Virus record (IMG/VR): IMGVR_UViG_3300003322_000851
Location: 1-60,380 of that record
Length of the DNA stretch: 60,380 nt
DNA from: a virus
Direction: 5' to 3' (one strand)
Shown: positions 18,186-26,258 of the stretch, in pieces
How positions within the stretch are numbered: the stretch's first letter is position 1
How the letters are laid out: every line of letters begins with the position of its first letter
Translations under genes and position numbers: made by a program
Notes under the pieces: model-generated
The model's input: only the letters and a program-made list of their open reading frames with translations
Told to the model about the DNA's origin: nothing
The model's database searches: none

Positions 18186-18230
18186 AACAAAATCAATAAC
18201 TTATTTGCTATTAAATTCTAATTCCAATTT

Positions 18231-18488
18231 TTAAATAAATACGCTTTCATCAACAAGTTTATAATATTGAACGCCATGCTTATTACCAAGTTTTTTTACA
18301 AATCCATTTTTGACCAACCCATTTAAAGTCTTGCGCGTATTTGCATAAGTTAACTTGGGATATTTAGATGCTGACCATATTTCTACAGTTGATTTATATT
18401 CCTCATCAGGTCTAGGTATTGCGTCTGCTAAGTTCGCTACTGCCAAATCTGAATCATCAAAAAAACGAAATGGCGGTTTCCAGTCCAT
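18231..18488 (-). CDS. Small winged-helix-like regulator candidate, 85 aa
   Basis: An 85-residue protein whose C-terminal part looks like a winged helix (YANTRKTLNGLVKNGFVKKL followed by a YYKL strand), a fold common in phage regulators. It stands alone between two intergenic segments that share the ACTTCCGTAAACT repeat, which suggests autoregulation and control of the xis-int unit. Family not recognised. Confidence 0.55.
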   Translation of the reverse strand: MDWKPPFRFFDDSDLAVANLADAIPRPDEEYKSTVEIWSASKYPKLTYANTRKTLNGLVKNGFVKKLGNKHGVQYYKLVDESVFI

Positions 18489-18621
18489 ATTCTCATTACC
18501 ATTCCTTACTTCCGTAAACTTGTGTTAACTAAAATCCAATCCGCTTTACGCAAAGCTCGTTGTGTAAAGTGGGCTTTACTCAAACTACTAAATTTAGCCA
18601 ATGCCCTAAACAAATATAAAT
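18489..18621. promoter_or_regulatory. Intergenic control segment with repeats
   Basis: No gene. It carries copy 2 of the ACTTCCGTAAACT repeat (18508-18520) with its TGTTAA/AAAATCC tail, then a cluster of CTTTAC/GTAAA half-sites (18542-18585), including the small hairpin GCTTT-ACGC-AAAGC. It lies upstream of the winged-helix gene on the minus strand, so it probably holds that gene's promoter and operators. Confidence 0.45.
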
Positions 18622-18783
18622 CTACTCACCCTCTTTTGGCGGTTCTGGGAGTGGCATCGTTTGAGACTTCACCCATTCGATGGCGGCATTAGCTGCCTTT
18701 TTTCTGTAAGGCTTATTCCAATCTTGTGCATCAAGAACAAACTCAGTTAACAGATCAATAATCAATACTTGGTGTTCGTTCAT
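18622..18783 (-). CDS. Small hypothetical protein, 53 aa
   Basis: Starts at ATG 18783, one base downstream of the preceding gene's stop. The product is helical with a Trp-rich middle and a Pro-rich C-terminus (MPLPEPPKEGE). It is the last gene of the long leftward run of small genes. Not recognised. Confidence 0.55.
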   Translation of the reverse strand: MNEHQVLIIDLLTEFVLDAQDWNKPYRKKAANAAIEWVKSQTMPLPEPPKEGE

Positions 18784-18784
18784 G

Positions 18785-18991
18785 CTAATTTTGCCTTTCG
18801 TAGATGGAAAGCCACTCAACCCCTGACTCTGGGTACGATGTGTCAGGCATTGAAATCACTGTGCAGGTGCAATCGTGATATAATTTGTAAAGCCCTCGGA
18901 GCATCTCTGCCAGATCATTTTGGCACGTGAATGGACCCTTTCTAATTGGAACAAGCCCTGGCCTATTCAAAATTATCCAGTCAGCCATCAT
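18785..18991 (-). CDS. Small hypothetical protein, 68 aa
   Basis: ATG 18991 overlaps the TGA of the upstream gene and follows GGAGGTGA, so translation is probably coupled. Begins MMADWIILNRPGLVPIRKGP, a compact mixed fold of unknown role. Confidence 0.55.
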   Translation of the reverse strand: MMADWIILNRPGLVPIRKGPFTCQNDLAEMLRGLYKLYHDCTCTVISMPDTSYPESGVEWLSIYERQN

Positions 18992-19176
18992 CCCCTCACC
19001 TCCACTTTCGCTAACCACCCCATCGCCTCACTCAGCTTATCCAAATCCATCGCCTTCCCAATTTCCACCATATTCGTGAGGTCAACATGCCCCTTCGCGG
19101 CTTGACTGAATACGCCGATTGATACGGTGATAAAATCGAACAAAACTTGCTGGTGCTGGTTTAGTTGAGTGGTCAT
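18988..19176 (-). CDS. Small hypothetical protein, 62 aa
   Basis: A 62-residue helical protein (QVLFDFITVSIGVFSQAAKG), joined to the next gene by an ATGA overlap. Resembles small phage proteins of unknown role that are found in tandem with similar helical genes; the next gene upstream has a comparable layout. Confidence 0.55.
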   Translation of the reverse strand: MTTQLNQHQQVLFDFITVSIGVFSQAAKGHVDLTNMVEIGKAMDLDKLSEAMGWLAKVEVRG

Positions 19177-19178
19177 TT

Positions 19179-19466
19179 TTATTTCCAGTTTAAAAACATT
19201 GACTGAGCACGATCAAAAATCGGGTCAAGCCAAGCATCGTCAGTATCGACAGCATCCATCCCGTTCATTATGTCGCCAAGTTGCTCCATCAATCCTGCTG
19301 TTCTCTTCCCAACGGCCATGAGAATATTTTCAGGAATATTTTTCTCATAAATTGTCGCCAGCTCAGCATGGATGTTTGCGATTTGTACTGCAATGTGTGC
19401 AATCGCACGGCATTGATCTACTATTTGTTGCTGTATAACTAATTTATCGTTATGTTGTGTGGTCAT
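19179..19466 (-). CDS. Helical hypothetical protein, 95 aa
   Basis: Starts at ATG 19466 (MTTQHNDKL), inside the last codons of the upstream gene. Mostly helical with VDQCRAIAHIAVQIANIHAE. Family not recognised. Confidence 0.55.
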   Translation of the reverse strand: MTTQHNDKLVIQQQIVDQCRAIAHIAVQIANIHAELATIYEKNIPENILMAVGKRTAGLMEQLGDIMNGMDAVDTDDAWLDPIFDRAQSMFLNWK

Positions 19467-19866
19467 TGGTTGGCATCTCTGTTGAACGGTATAAATTTTC
19501 CTCTGGTTTTTTGAAAACCTCATTAAGTGGGGATATACAAAAAATAGGCAGGCCTCCTAATACTTTCGAGTCCCATTCTGCATGAGCGCCATCTCGATAA
19601 GGAGCGTCATAAAACCTTCTTCCATCACGGTCTGAACAAGGTGCTACAGGTGATCCGCGCCCTGATGGTCGCTTTATTGGCACAACCAATTCATCTATTT
19701 CGTGTGTCACATCCCCATCTTCGTTATATACCTCACGACGAACATCATGCTTTCGCAATGGCAACACTAATTCATAGTGGCAAAACCAATCCCACTCATC
19801 ACTTTTCGTAGCTCGCTCCCACCGAAGCTGCAATCGTGGGGCGGGGAGTTTTTGTTTATTTGGCAT
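19450..19866 (-). CDS. Hypothetical phage protein, 138 aa
   Basis: A 138-residue protein with WDWFCHYELVLPLRKHDVR near residue 25, a block I have seen in uncharacterised proteins of gammaproteobacterial phages. No catalytic motif is evident. It is separated from the next upstream gene by about 50 bases. Confidence 0.6.
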   Translation of the reverse strand: MPNKQKLPAPRLQLRWERATKSDEWDWFCHYELVLPLRKHDVRREVYNEDGDVTHEIDELVVPIKRPSGRGSPVAPCSDRDGRRFYDAPYRDGAHAEWDSKVLGGLPIFCISPLNEVFKKPEENLYRSTEMPTNDHTT

Positions 19867-19917
19867 TATGCAATTATCCTTTTCGTGAGTTGCTCAATTG
19901 TATACGTTGCGGCTTTG

Positions 19918-20112
19918 TCATTTTTTATCACTACTCAAATTCTGTTCCAATTCGTCGCCTAAGGCACGCAGAGCGTTTTGAAAACCGATTGCATCAAACG
20001 GTGGGTTAATATCCACCTCCGACTGATACCAGCGTTCGTTCGGGCCGTGGCAAATCAAAGCTATTAGCGTAAGAATCTCGCCACGTTTCACTATCTCGAC
20101 TTTGAACTCCAT
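19918..20112 (-). CDS. Small hypothetical protein, 64 aa
   Basis: A 64-residue mixed alpha/beta protein (MEFKVEIVKRGEIL). Its start shares one base with the upstream stop (TAATG). Not recognised. Confidence 0.55.
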   Translation of the reverse strand: MEFKVEIVKRGEILTLIALICHGPNERWYQSEVDINPPFDAIGFQNALRALGDELEQNLSSDKK

Positions 20113-20327
20113 TATTCCCCCTCAATCCTAAATTCCAAACTAAATTCAGCATGAGATACTAATCTGCCTGTAGCGCGCTCAATGATGATTTCACCACTTC
20201 CAATAACGCCGTCTTTTGATCTCAGCCCATTGGTTCCTTTTCCACCACACATAACGCAATTTTTACCACTGTCCAAAATTCCATAACCGCTACACTTAGG
20301 ACAAGTTTTGAAATCGTACTGGTTCAT
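20112..20327 (-). CDS. DnaJ-like zinc-finger small protein, 71 aa
   Basis: Two CxxCxGxG units, CPKCSGYG (about residue 9) and CVMCGGKG (about residue 22), form a DnaJ-type zinc finger. The remainder is a short beta-rich tail. Stand-alone versions occur in phages; the role is not known. The start overlaps the stop of the SleB-like gene. Confidence 0.65.
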   Translation of the reverse strand: MNQYDFKTCPKCSGYGILDSGKNCVMCGGKGTNGLRSKDGVIGSGEIIIERATGRLVSHAEFSLEFRIEGE

Positions 20328-20776
20328 TTCCTCACCATCTCCACATTAACCCTATCTCTCGAAAACGTATGATTCCCGCACCTACACAAAACCTCTTTAC
20401 CAGCCCCGCCGCCTTGATCGAAGTAGACCGCCCCGGCGCACTTCGGCTCACGCGGTGCTGTTCCTGCAATTACCTTGTCGGCCATGGCCAATGCCCGTTG
20501 CCATTGTGTAGGTTCAATATTAGGCGGCCTGCGCGGATACGGTAGTTCCTGCACGCCAATAAACTGATCTTTTGCCAACACAATATCTTCGATTGACAGT
20601 CCCCAGCGCTCAGGTGTTTTTAATCGCTCTAGCACCACGTGCATTGCTTCAGACATACATTCGTCACTCTCGCTGCGCGCCTCGGTAAAGCCGACTAGCG
20701 CTAAGTAGGTTCTGCCTATGCTTCCTTCGGCGTGAACCATGCTAATTGCGAGCGAGAAAATGAGTGCGTATTTCAT
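20324..20776 (-). CDS. SleB-like cell-wall hydrolase, exported
   Basis: A 150-residue protein with a signal peptide (about residues 1-16, MKYALIFSLAISMVHA) and a SleB/hydrolase-2 domain: Glu32 in TEARSESDECM, then MHVVLERL, and a C-terminal Cys-rich AGAVYFDQGGGAGKE block close to the family's GA-x-x-F end. Family members cut peptidoglycan and act outside the cytoplasm. It is encoded in the early leftward run rather than with the endolysin, so a role in lysis, in late entry or in the lysogen is open. Confidence 0.65.
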   Translation of the reverse strand: MKYALIFSLAISMVHAEGSIGRTYLALVGFTEARSESDECMSEAMHVVLERLKTPERWGLSIEDIVLAKDQFIGVQELPYPRRPPNIEPTQWQRALAMADKVIAGTAPREPKCAGAVYFDQGGGAGKEVLCRCGNHTFSRDRVNVEMVRK

Positions 20777-20979
20777 TTAGCTTTTAATGAAACCAAAGTT
20801 AATTTTGTTACATCTCCATTTTCATTGCGTTCATCAATAGTAATTAAGCTCATATCATCAGCGACTTCGATCAGCTTTTTTAAAGCATGCGTTTCTTTGT
20901 AATTGTTGGCCACACTAATACATTCAGCTAATGCATCTGCTACTACGAATGCTGGTATACTTCGTCCGATAACACTCAT
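20773..20979 (-). CDS. Small hypothetical protein, 68 aa
   Basis: Starts MSVIGRSIPAFVVADALAEC; helical first half and a short beta tail. The stop overlaps the start of the SleB-like gene (ATGA). Not recognised. Confidence 0.55.
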   Translation of the reverse strand: MSVIGRSIPAFVVADALAECISVANNYKETHALKKLIEVADDMSLITIDERNENGDVTKLTLVSLKAK

Positions 20980-20988
20980 CTCATCCCC

Positions 20989-21249
20989 TCAATTTTCATT
21001 AACCAATCGTGTGGTTTGTAATGAAGCTATCCGGTCGAACTCAGCATCTCTTGATGTTTCTGTGTCGAAAGCCCATGTAGCATCGCAACCGTCGAATGTT
21101 ATTTCCGGTTTTCCTGTATTGTCTGGATACCATGCCAAAGTTGACTTTTTGATGCTTTTGCATAGGTCGAGATTGATAGGGTTATTTATCACCTTCTCAC
21201 CGCGCCTGTAGACGATGTAAGGCACGGAACACTCAATAAAAAACGGCAT
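20989..21249 (-). CDS. Small hypothetical protein, 86 aa
   Basis: ATG 21249 is chosen because GAGGGGAAAG lies just upstream. The product begins MPFFIECSVPYIVYRRGEK and carries a possible small beta domain. Not recognised. Confidence 0.5.
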   Translation of the reverse strand: MPFFIECSVPYIVYRRGEKVINNPINLDLCKSIKKSTLAWYPDNTGKPEITFDGCDATWAFDTETSRDAEFDRIASLQTTRLVNEN

Positions 21250-21279
21250 TATCTTTCCCCTCAATTTTCAGTTTGTGTG

Positions 21280-21489
21280 CTATAGCTGCTTGCCATAACC
21301 CAAGTAATGCGGCCAAAATAAAAACAGTCCTACATATTGAAGAACTCCATTCTTGTTCATAGCAGCTATCTTCCTCCTGTCGTTACTGTCGCCTCGCTCT
21401 TCAACAATAATTTTGTAGTAACTATGAGCCCCGCAGGAATACATCCACCCTATAGTCCAGATAAATCCCATAAATATGTAAATATCCAT
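21280..21489 (-). CDS. Small membrane protein, 69 aa
   Basis: Two hydrophobic segments: residues 3-17 (IYIFMGFIWTIGWMY) and about 50-62 (QYVGLFLFWPHYL), with a charged loop between them. Probably a small inner-membrane protein. Role unknown. Confidence 0.5.
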   Translation of the reverse strand: MDIYIFMGFIWTIGWMYSCGAHSYYKIIVEERGDSNDRRKIAAMNKNGVLQYVGLFLFWPHYLGYGKQL

Positions 21490-21527
21490 TTAAACCTCAA
21501 TTTTCAGTTTGGTTAGTGGTGTTGGTT

Positions 21528-21743
21528 TTATTCAGCAGTACACAGAACGTTTCCGCAATTCGGGTATAAAATTTCTTCTGCAATAAGTTCTATACTTTTC
21601 AGCTCGCGATCCTTGTCTGATCCAAGGTTGTGCCGATCTACTAATAATTTCGCTTTTCTAAGCGCTTTTTCAGTGTTTTCAGCAACAACAAAAAATGGAT
21701 TATATAGCCCAATAAAATTTATTTTGTATAATTTATTACTCAT
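21528..21743 (-). CDS. Small hypothetical protein, 71 aa
   Basis: Starts at ATG 21743, sharing one base with the upstream TGA. An N-terminal strand (YKINFIGLYNPFFVVAE) is followed by a helix (EKALRKAKLLVDRH). Resembles small phage proteins with this beta-alpha layout; no function known. Confidence 0.5.
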   Translation of the reverse strand: MSNKLYKINFIGLYNPFFVVAENTEKALRKAKLLVDRHNLGSDKDRELKSIELIAEEILYPNCGNVLCTAE

Positions 21744-21910
21744 CACTCACCCATCTCCGCCAGTGCAGTAATTGCAGTTATTAACACCATGTCTTTTGGT
21801 AAAAGGCGTCGCTTCTCCAGCTTTGTTTTCAAAGATTGCTTGTGCTTGTCACGCTCGATTGCCTTAGCTTTACGTTGTTCATAATTGCCACGTAGCTTTG
21901 CCTGCCCCAT
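21743..21910 (-). CDS. Small basic protein, 55 aa
   Basis: A 55-codon gene from ATG 21910. The product starts MGQAKLRGNYEQRKAKAIER and is strongly basic and helical, followed by a hydrophobic end (MVLITAITALAEMGE). Similar MGxAKxRGxxxxR proteins are common in phages with no known role. The start overlaps the upstream stop (ATGA) and the stop overlaps the next start, supporting a genuine, coupled gene. Confidence 0.65.
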   Translation of the reverse strand: MGQAKLRGNYEQRKAKAIERDKHKQSLKTKLEKRRLLPKDMVLITAITALAEMGE

Positions 21911-22113
21911 CATTCCATCTCCGCCAAAGCCTTCTCGACATCCACGCCTTCGATAAAGTCAAACGCAGTGACGGCCATGTGCCAGTATTTAATATCAATA
22001 TGATCTTGAGGGGATAAGTAAAATTTATGGCATGTTCCTGCTACTATTCCATCGCGTTCCGCAAGGCACCAAGCTAAATCATTACACCGCTCGACTAGTT
22101 CTTTATTTTCCAT
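21910..22113 (-). CDS. Small hypothetical protein, 67 aa
   Basis: A 67-residue protein (MENKELVERCNDLAW) with a Cys/His-containing middle (GTCHKFYLSPQDH). It overlaps both neighbours, as most genes in this run do. Not recognised. Confidence 0.5.
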   Translation of the reverse strand: MENKELVERCNDLAWCLAERDGIVAGTCHKFYLSPQDHIDIKYWHMAVTAFDFIEGVDVEKALAEME

Positions 22114-22313
22114 GGGTTATTCTTTATTTTTGAGTTATGCTTCATGCGTTCTAAAACACGCTTACGGGCGGCTCTTGCTTTAATTCCAGCTTCAGTTGGT
22201 ATTGATCCGTATGGTTCCCCATCTCCTGCAAGGAACCTATCCTCATCATCGGCATAAATAGCGCACACTTCTTCAAGAATATGAAGCTCAGCAATAAGTT
22301 CATCCATTCTCAT
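22095..22313 (-). CDS. Small hypothetical protein, 72 aa
   Basis: Starts at ATG 22313, overlapping the upstream TGA. Acidic first half with DDEDRFLAGDGEP and a basic helical end. Not recognised. Confidence 0.5.
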   Translation of the reverse strand: MRMDELIAELHILEEVCAIYADDEDRFLAGDGEPYGSIPTEAGIKARAARKRVLERMKHNSKIKNNPWKIKN

Positions 22314-22528
22314 CACTTAATCCCCAACTTTTCTTGCGCTTTCGAAACAATTTCATCGGTTTCATCCGAACCAATCCCAATTGAACGCATCATTGAATAA
22401 CCAAATCCAATAAAAATAAGTGCTATCACTATATAAATAATAAAAAATGGGAAAAGCACTAAAAGGGTTATTGTGTAAATTAATCCACGTTGCTTATAAA
22501 GCTTTTTAATGTAATCAATTCTTCGCAC
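22313..22528 (-). CDS. Small membrane protein, 71 aa
   Basis: The start is probably GTG 22528 (GGGGA 7 bases upstream), with TTG 22534 as the alternative. One long hydrophobic segment (about residues 17-42, with YTITLLVLFPFFIIYIVIAL) follows a basic N-terminus, so it should be a membrane protein. Role unknown. Confidence 0.5.
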   Translation of the reverse strand: MRRIDYIKKLYKQRGLIYTITLLVLFPFFIIYIVIALIFIGFGYSMMRSIGIGSDETDEIVSKAQEKLGIK

Positions 22529-22530
22529 AA

Positions 22531-23157
22531 TCAAATCCCCAGCTTTTCGTACACGGCGTTTTCGATGGCGTGTGCGTGTGCATTTAACAGCGCTTCCAGC
22601 ATCCCTGGCTTAAGCGATGCCGGAGAGCCAAGAAACTTGTACGACAACTGACCGTTAATGATGTCAACCTCACCATTTGGCTCATAGTTAAGCGGAACAC
22701 GCTGCAGGGTAAAGTTCCGTGACTCTTCAATTGCAAGGATTGTGTTTTCATCAGAGCCACTCATAACCTCGCACACGCGGCCAAAAATCCTATGATCCGC
22801 ATCATCTTCGCCGGTGGATACATCCATAGAAACCAGCATATTTTTTAGTTTGTCAGTCCAGTTTTTGTCGTGCTGCATGGGGCGGGTGTAGAGGGGAGTT
22901 GCTGATATTACTTTTACTATTTCCTGTCCATTCGCCCAAAGTGGATTTTTGCGAAAAGATAAAATTGTGTCATTAGTTGTTGTTCCTATGGAGTCACTAA
23001 CGACAACTTCACATAACCACGCCACAGGCTCTTGCTCAGGCTTCGCTAGTTCGGCTTTGATATCTGTTATAGCTTTCCATGTTAAGCTGCTTAAAGGTTC
23101 ACCACCCCATTCCCATTCCAAAGCTTCAAGTGCCTGCTGCAATAATTCACGGTTCAT
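22531..23157 (-). CDS. Hypothetical phage protein, 208 aa
   Basis: The N-terminus ([13 protein letters not shown], then [17 protein letters not shown] and ATPLYTRP) matches a widespread mosaic phage family of unknown role, whose members share this opening and differ downstream. The rest is mixed alpha/beta without a catalytic motif. The start overlaps the stop of thymidylate synthase. Confidence 0.6.
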   Translation of the reverse strand: MNRELLQQALEALEWEWGGEPLSSLTWKAITDIKAELAKPEQEPVAWLCEVVVSDSIGTTTNDTILSFRKNPLWANGQEIVKVISATPLYTRPMQHDKNWTDKLKNMLVSMDVSTGEDDADHRIFGRVCEVMSGSDENTILAIEESRNFTLQRVPLNYEPNGEVDIINGQLSYKFLGSPASLKPGMLEALLNAHAHAIENAVYEKLGI

Positions 23158-24056
23158 ACTGACACTTCTGCCTTTATCGCTGGGTGCGATTGATAATTTT
23201 CAAACTCAATATCTTCATACTTAAAGTCAAATATCGATTTAACGTCTGGGTTTAATTTGAGTGTTGGCATCGATAAAGGCTCGTGTGTCAATTGCAGCTT
23301 GGCTTGTTCGATATGATTTTTATATAAATGCACATCGCCAAAGGTGTGGATAAATTCACCTACCGCCAATCCAGTTACATGTGCGACCATGTGAGTAAGC
23401 AGCGCATAGCTCGCAATGTTGAACGGTACACCAAGGAATACATCAGCCGAACGTTGGTATAATTGGCAAGAGAGCTTGTGCGTAGGTATTCCGTGCTCAG
23501 TTAGAGCTTTACATTCCAATTCTTTGCTGTCCCTCATTAAAACTAATTGTTCATTTATCAATGCAAAGTGCCGTCTTTCTTGTAAAGACATTGGCTGCAC
23601 ATAGAACTGAAACAGCACGTGGCATGGCGGGATTGCCATATCTTGTAATTCAGAAACATTCCATGCACTTACAATTATTCGTCTGGAATCTTGATCTTTA
23701 GTTAGCAGTTCAATTGCATTACTTATTTGATCTATAAATGCGCCTACTCCGTACCACTTTCGCCACTGCGCTCCATAAATTGGCCCTAAATTCCCATGCT
23801 CATTTGACCATTCATCCCAAATATGCACACCATGATCATTCAGGTATTTGATATTCGTATCGCCTGATAGAAACCACAAAAGCTCATGCACGATCGATTT
23901 AATATGCAACTTTTTTGTAGTCACAAGCGGGAAGCCTTGTGATAATTCGTGCCGATTCTGATATCCAAACACTGACAATGTACCCGTTCCCGTGCGGTCG
24001 GATTTTTCGATGCCGTTTTCTAGCACGTAACGCAATAAGTCGAGATACTGTTTCAT
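23154..24056 (-). CDS. thyA: Thymidylate synthase
   Basis: Makes dTMP from dUMP with methylene-tetrahydrofolate and so supports phage DNA synthesis. It is clearly Thy[13 protein letters not shown] at the N-terminus, the [20 protein letters not shown] block, catalytic Cys145 in [12 protein letters not shown], then [20 protein letters not shown] and the folate-binding [13 protein letters not shown] region. At 300 residues it is longer than the 264-residue E. coli enzyme because of an insertion of about 36 residues after FQFYV (starting [10 protein letters not shown]), also known from some other bacterial ThyA. Both ends overlap neighbouring genes by four bases. Confidence 0.96.
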   Translation of the reverse strand: MKQYLDLLRYVLENGIEKSDRTGTGTLSVFGYQNRHELSQGFPLVTTKKLHIKSIVHELLWFLSGDTNIKYLNDHGVHIWDEWSNEHGNLGPIYGAQWRKWYGVGAFIDQISNAIELLTKDQDSRRIIVSAWNVSELQDMAIPPCHVLFQFYVQPMSLQERRHFALINEQLVLMRDSKELECKALTEHGIPTHKLSCQLYQRSADVFLGVPFNIASYALLTHMVAHVTGLAVGEFIHTFGDVHLYKNHIEQAKLQLTHEPLSMPTLKLNPDVKSIFDFKYEDIEFENYQSHPAIKAEVSV

Positions 24057-24271
24057 TCAACCACCCTCACCACATCGCCCTGAACCGTCTTTACTTCCGG
24101 TACGTCGAGTTCGGCTTCGATCCAGTATTTTGCTAATGCATTAGTCAGAATATTTGGATTAATGCTAGAGGCCTGCTCCATGGCAAGCCAATCTCTGATG
24201 CCGCTAGAGCCAACTGCTTTATAATCGCCGTCCGTATCAACCGCCACCGCTATTCGTACTTTGACTTTCAT
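24053..24271 (-). CDS. Small hypothetical protein, 72 aa
   Basis: ATG 24271 has GGAGAAG upstream and overlaps the TGA of the zinc-binding gene. The product starts [20 protein letters not shown], a beta-hairpin-like opening found in small phage proteins of unknown role. Confidence 0.55.
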   Translation of the reverse strand: MKVKVRIAVAVDTDGDYKAVGSSGIRDWLAMEQASSINPNILTNALAKYWIEAELDVPEVKTVQGDVVRVVE

Positions 24272-24444
24272 GATTCTTCTCCGCAGCACTCGCGTGCTTT
24301 ATATTCATGGTCATGCGCTGCGCCACAATCTGGACAAAGGTATTTTATTTTTGCTGCAGGAGCGCAACAAAGCGCTGCATCAAGAGAGTGATAGCGCAAC
24401 TGTCCACAATCACCACAAGACCATTTAATTTCGATAACTTTCAT
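24268..24444 (-). CDS. Small zinc-binding protein, 58 aa
   Basis: A 58-residue product with CGDCG at about residue 10, CCAP at 27, CPDCG at 39 and a C-terminal ECCGEE: several Cys pairs that could hold one or two zinc ions. Start ATG 24444 and stop both overlap neighbours by ATGA, so I think it is real despite its length. Confidence 0.6.
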   Translation of the reverse strand: MKVIEIKWSCGDCGQLRYHSLDAALCCAPAAKIKYLCPDCGAAHDHEYKARECCGEES

Positions 24445-24737
24445 TCTTCCCCACCTTTGGACATTGCTGCGTCGATCGCTTTTCTAATGCTTCGGCTGTA
24501 ACCCCAGTAAATACGAAATTGCATATACTTTTCAGAATCAACTGCCCCGTATGTTTCGCGCTGCATCCAATTTAATCGTTCACCATCCCGCTTGCACTCA
24601 GCGAGCTCGGATTGAAGGCGCTCAATTTCATCAGCTGCTTTAAGCTGCAATTGCCATATCTCATAAACTTGATCGGCTTCGGTACCATCACGCACTAAAG
24701 ACGGCGCTTTTCGTAGCTCGGTTACTAAGTCGGTCAT
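24441..24737 (-). CDS. Hypothetical phage protein, 98 aa
   Basis: ATG 24737 (MTDLVTELRKAPSL) overlaps the upstream stop. A helical coiled region (AADEIERLQSELAECKRDGE) is typical of Ead/Ea22-type small phage proteins, followed by a WMQRETYGAVD segment. Role unknown. Confidence 0.6.
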   Translation of the reverse strand: MTDLVTELRKAPSLVRDGTEADQVYEIWQLQLKAADEIERLQSELAECKRDGERLNWMQRETYGAVDSEKYMQFRIYWGYSRSIRKAIDAAMSKGGEE

Positions 24738-25423
24738 GGTTCCACCATCTTGTACGTCACAGCCCACACGTAAGGATTGGCATCCCATGAGCCATTGCCG
24801 TGGGTGGATTCCCATAGTTCTCTATAAGCTGATTTTGCACCCCAAATCCATTCGTCATTCCCATCGAATGAGTAGACTGTTCCACCTCCCCATTCTGGCG
24901 CTCTATCCATAAGAGTTAATCCCTCCGCAATCGCATCCTCTTCGCTTATCTCCTGCAAACGTTCCACACGAACGCTCGTAATTTCGAGCGTGAGGCGGGA
25001 AGCCCATTTAGGCATCTGAGTCGATGATCTCCAGCCGGATGAGTATTTTGATTGGTCTCTATCGGCCTTGTATTCAATAATTGATTCACCTTCGATAGGC
25101 GGATTTGCGTATACAAGCATAGGCAGTCCAGCAAAGATTTCTTTTCCTCCGAAAGTTTGTGTCTGTGGCTCAAAGGCTTTCCACGTCTCCTTCACAATCA
25201 ACCTATCTCCAATTTGCCCGAATGGGCAAACAACACGCATTGTTCTGCCCTGCCCAATTTTCCAAAAATCCCAATGCTTTGAGACTTCATTCAAAAAAGC
25301 AGGACAGCAGCCATCCGCTTCAAAATCCGGCTGTTTTTTCAAAGGACGCCTAAACTGCGTCTTACTTCCGTCCAACATCGCACGGACTTCTTGAGCTGAG
25401 AAAATGACTGAGCGTTGTTTCAT
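24734..25423 (-). CDS. ASCH/PUA-like domain protein, 229 aa
   Basis: The N-terminal MKQRSVIFSAQEVRAMLDGS-KTQFRRP block and IGDRLIVKETWKAF are the marks of a phage family with an ASCH (PUA-like) fold, often associated with RNA or nucleotide binding. The C-terminal WAVTYKM closes the domain. No function is proven for phage members. Start ATG 25423; GTG 25426 is possible. Confidence 0.65.
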   Translation of the reverse strand: MKQRSVIFSAQEVRAMLDGSKTQFRRPLKKQPDFEADGCCPAFLNEVSKHWDFWKIGQGRTMRVVCPFGQIGDRLIVKETWKAFEPQTQTFGGKEIFAGLPMLVYANPPIEGESIIEYKADRDQSKYSSGWRSSTQMPKWASRLTLEITSVRVERLQEISEEDAIAEGLTLMDRAPEWGGGTVYSFDGNDEWIWGAKSAYRELWESTHGNGSWDANPYVWAVTYKMVEP

Positions 25424-25602
25424 CACTTCCCCTCCAGTCCGAATTCTTTAGCAATGACCGCACAGCAACTAACCGCGCCGTCCTTAGCATCCGTGTTGTA
25501 TGGATTGATTTTCATCACTTCATTTTCACAAAGTTCCAAACAGCGCTTTGCGCCAGCTTTGTAGCCATCTTGGAATGCTTTAACCTGTTCAAGTGTGTTC
25601 AT
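25423..25602 (-). CDS. Small hypothetical protein, 59 aa
   Basis: ATG 25602 (MNTLEQVKAFQDGYKAGA) is one base after the upstream stop. Cys-containing helices and an AKEFGLEGK C-terminus. The next gene upstream ends in a very similar block (CEEKISAEFGLQVK), so the two probably share origin. Confidence 0.55.
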   Translation of the reverse strand: MNTLEQVKAFQDGYKAGAKRCLELCENEVMKINPYNTDAKDGAVSCCAVIAKEFGLEGK

Positions 25603-25603
25603 G

Positions 25604-25888
25604 TTATTTAACCTGTAACCCAAATTCCGCTGATATTTTTTCTTCACACATTACGACTACCCCTTCAGGGCAATAATTGAAAACCTCATCACATATCTCC
25701 ACACACCGCTGCGCTGTGGCTTGGGTGGCGAGGTGTTGAGCGTATTGCCACATATTCCACCAGTCGTTTACATAGTCACAATCATATTGATTATGTTTTT
25801 CATTAAACCCAGCATTGGGTGCGTCAAAGCAATCATTGTGCTTCCCCCACTTCTCAAACTCTTCTCGGCAACGTTCGGAGTTAGTCAT
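25604..25888 (-). CDS. Hypothetical phage protein, 94 aa
   Basis: Begins MTNSERCREEFEKWGKHND and contains NDWWNMWQYAQHLATQATAQ, a layout common in small phage proteins of unknown role. The C-terminal third resembles the product of the following gene (25423-25602). Confidence 0.6.
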   Translation of the reverse strand: MTNSERCREEFEKWGKHNDCFDAPNAGFNEKHNQYDCDYVNDWWNMWQYAQHLATQATAQRCVEICDEVFNYCPEGVVVMCEEKISAEFGLQVK

Positions 25889-26069
25889 TTTTATGCTCCT
25901 CACTCTTTGTAAGAAATATATTTTTGCTAGATTCTGCACATGACGGGCAGCGTATACTTTTCAATAACTTCGCCATTTTCCCCATTTCCATAGGTGTATA
26001 GGCCGCAGTCCAAATGTGTTTACACGAGCGGCACATCACATCAAGCGGCTTGCGGTCGGTGTTGGTCAT
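25881..26069 (-). CDS. Small zinc-ribbon protein, 62 aa
   Basis: CRSCKHIW (about residue 13) and CPSCAES (about residue 41) form a zinc ribbon of the kind present in many small phage proteins. Start ATG 26069, coupled to its neighbours by overlaps. Confidence 0.6.
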   Translation of the reverse strand: MTNTDRKPLDVMCRSCKHIWTAAYTPMEMGKMAKLLKSIRCPSCAESSKNIFLTKSEEHKND

Positions 26070-26254
26070 AAATTACTCTCTGTTTTCTTAAGAAACTCGA
26101 CGAAAGAGGCAACATCAATCTGAGATGTGCTATCAGTGTTTTTAACAAGTTCGACCAAATGACATAAAGCCATCAACAGCTCACTCCGTTGTTCATATAG
26201 CCGCTCAATCTCTTTGATTAAGTCTTGGCGTTCGTAGTCGTTGTAGTTGGTCAT
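26066..26254 (-). CDS. Small helical hypothetical protein, 62 aa
   Basis: Starts MTNYNDYERQDLIKEIERLY; a short coiled coil followed by an amphipathic helix. Not recognised. Confidence 0.5.
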   Translation of the reverse strand: MTNYNDYERQDLIKEIERLYEQRSELLMALCHLVELVKNTDSTSQIDVASFVEFLKKTESNL

Positions 26255-26258
26255 TTTC

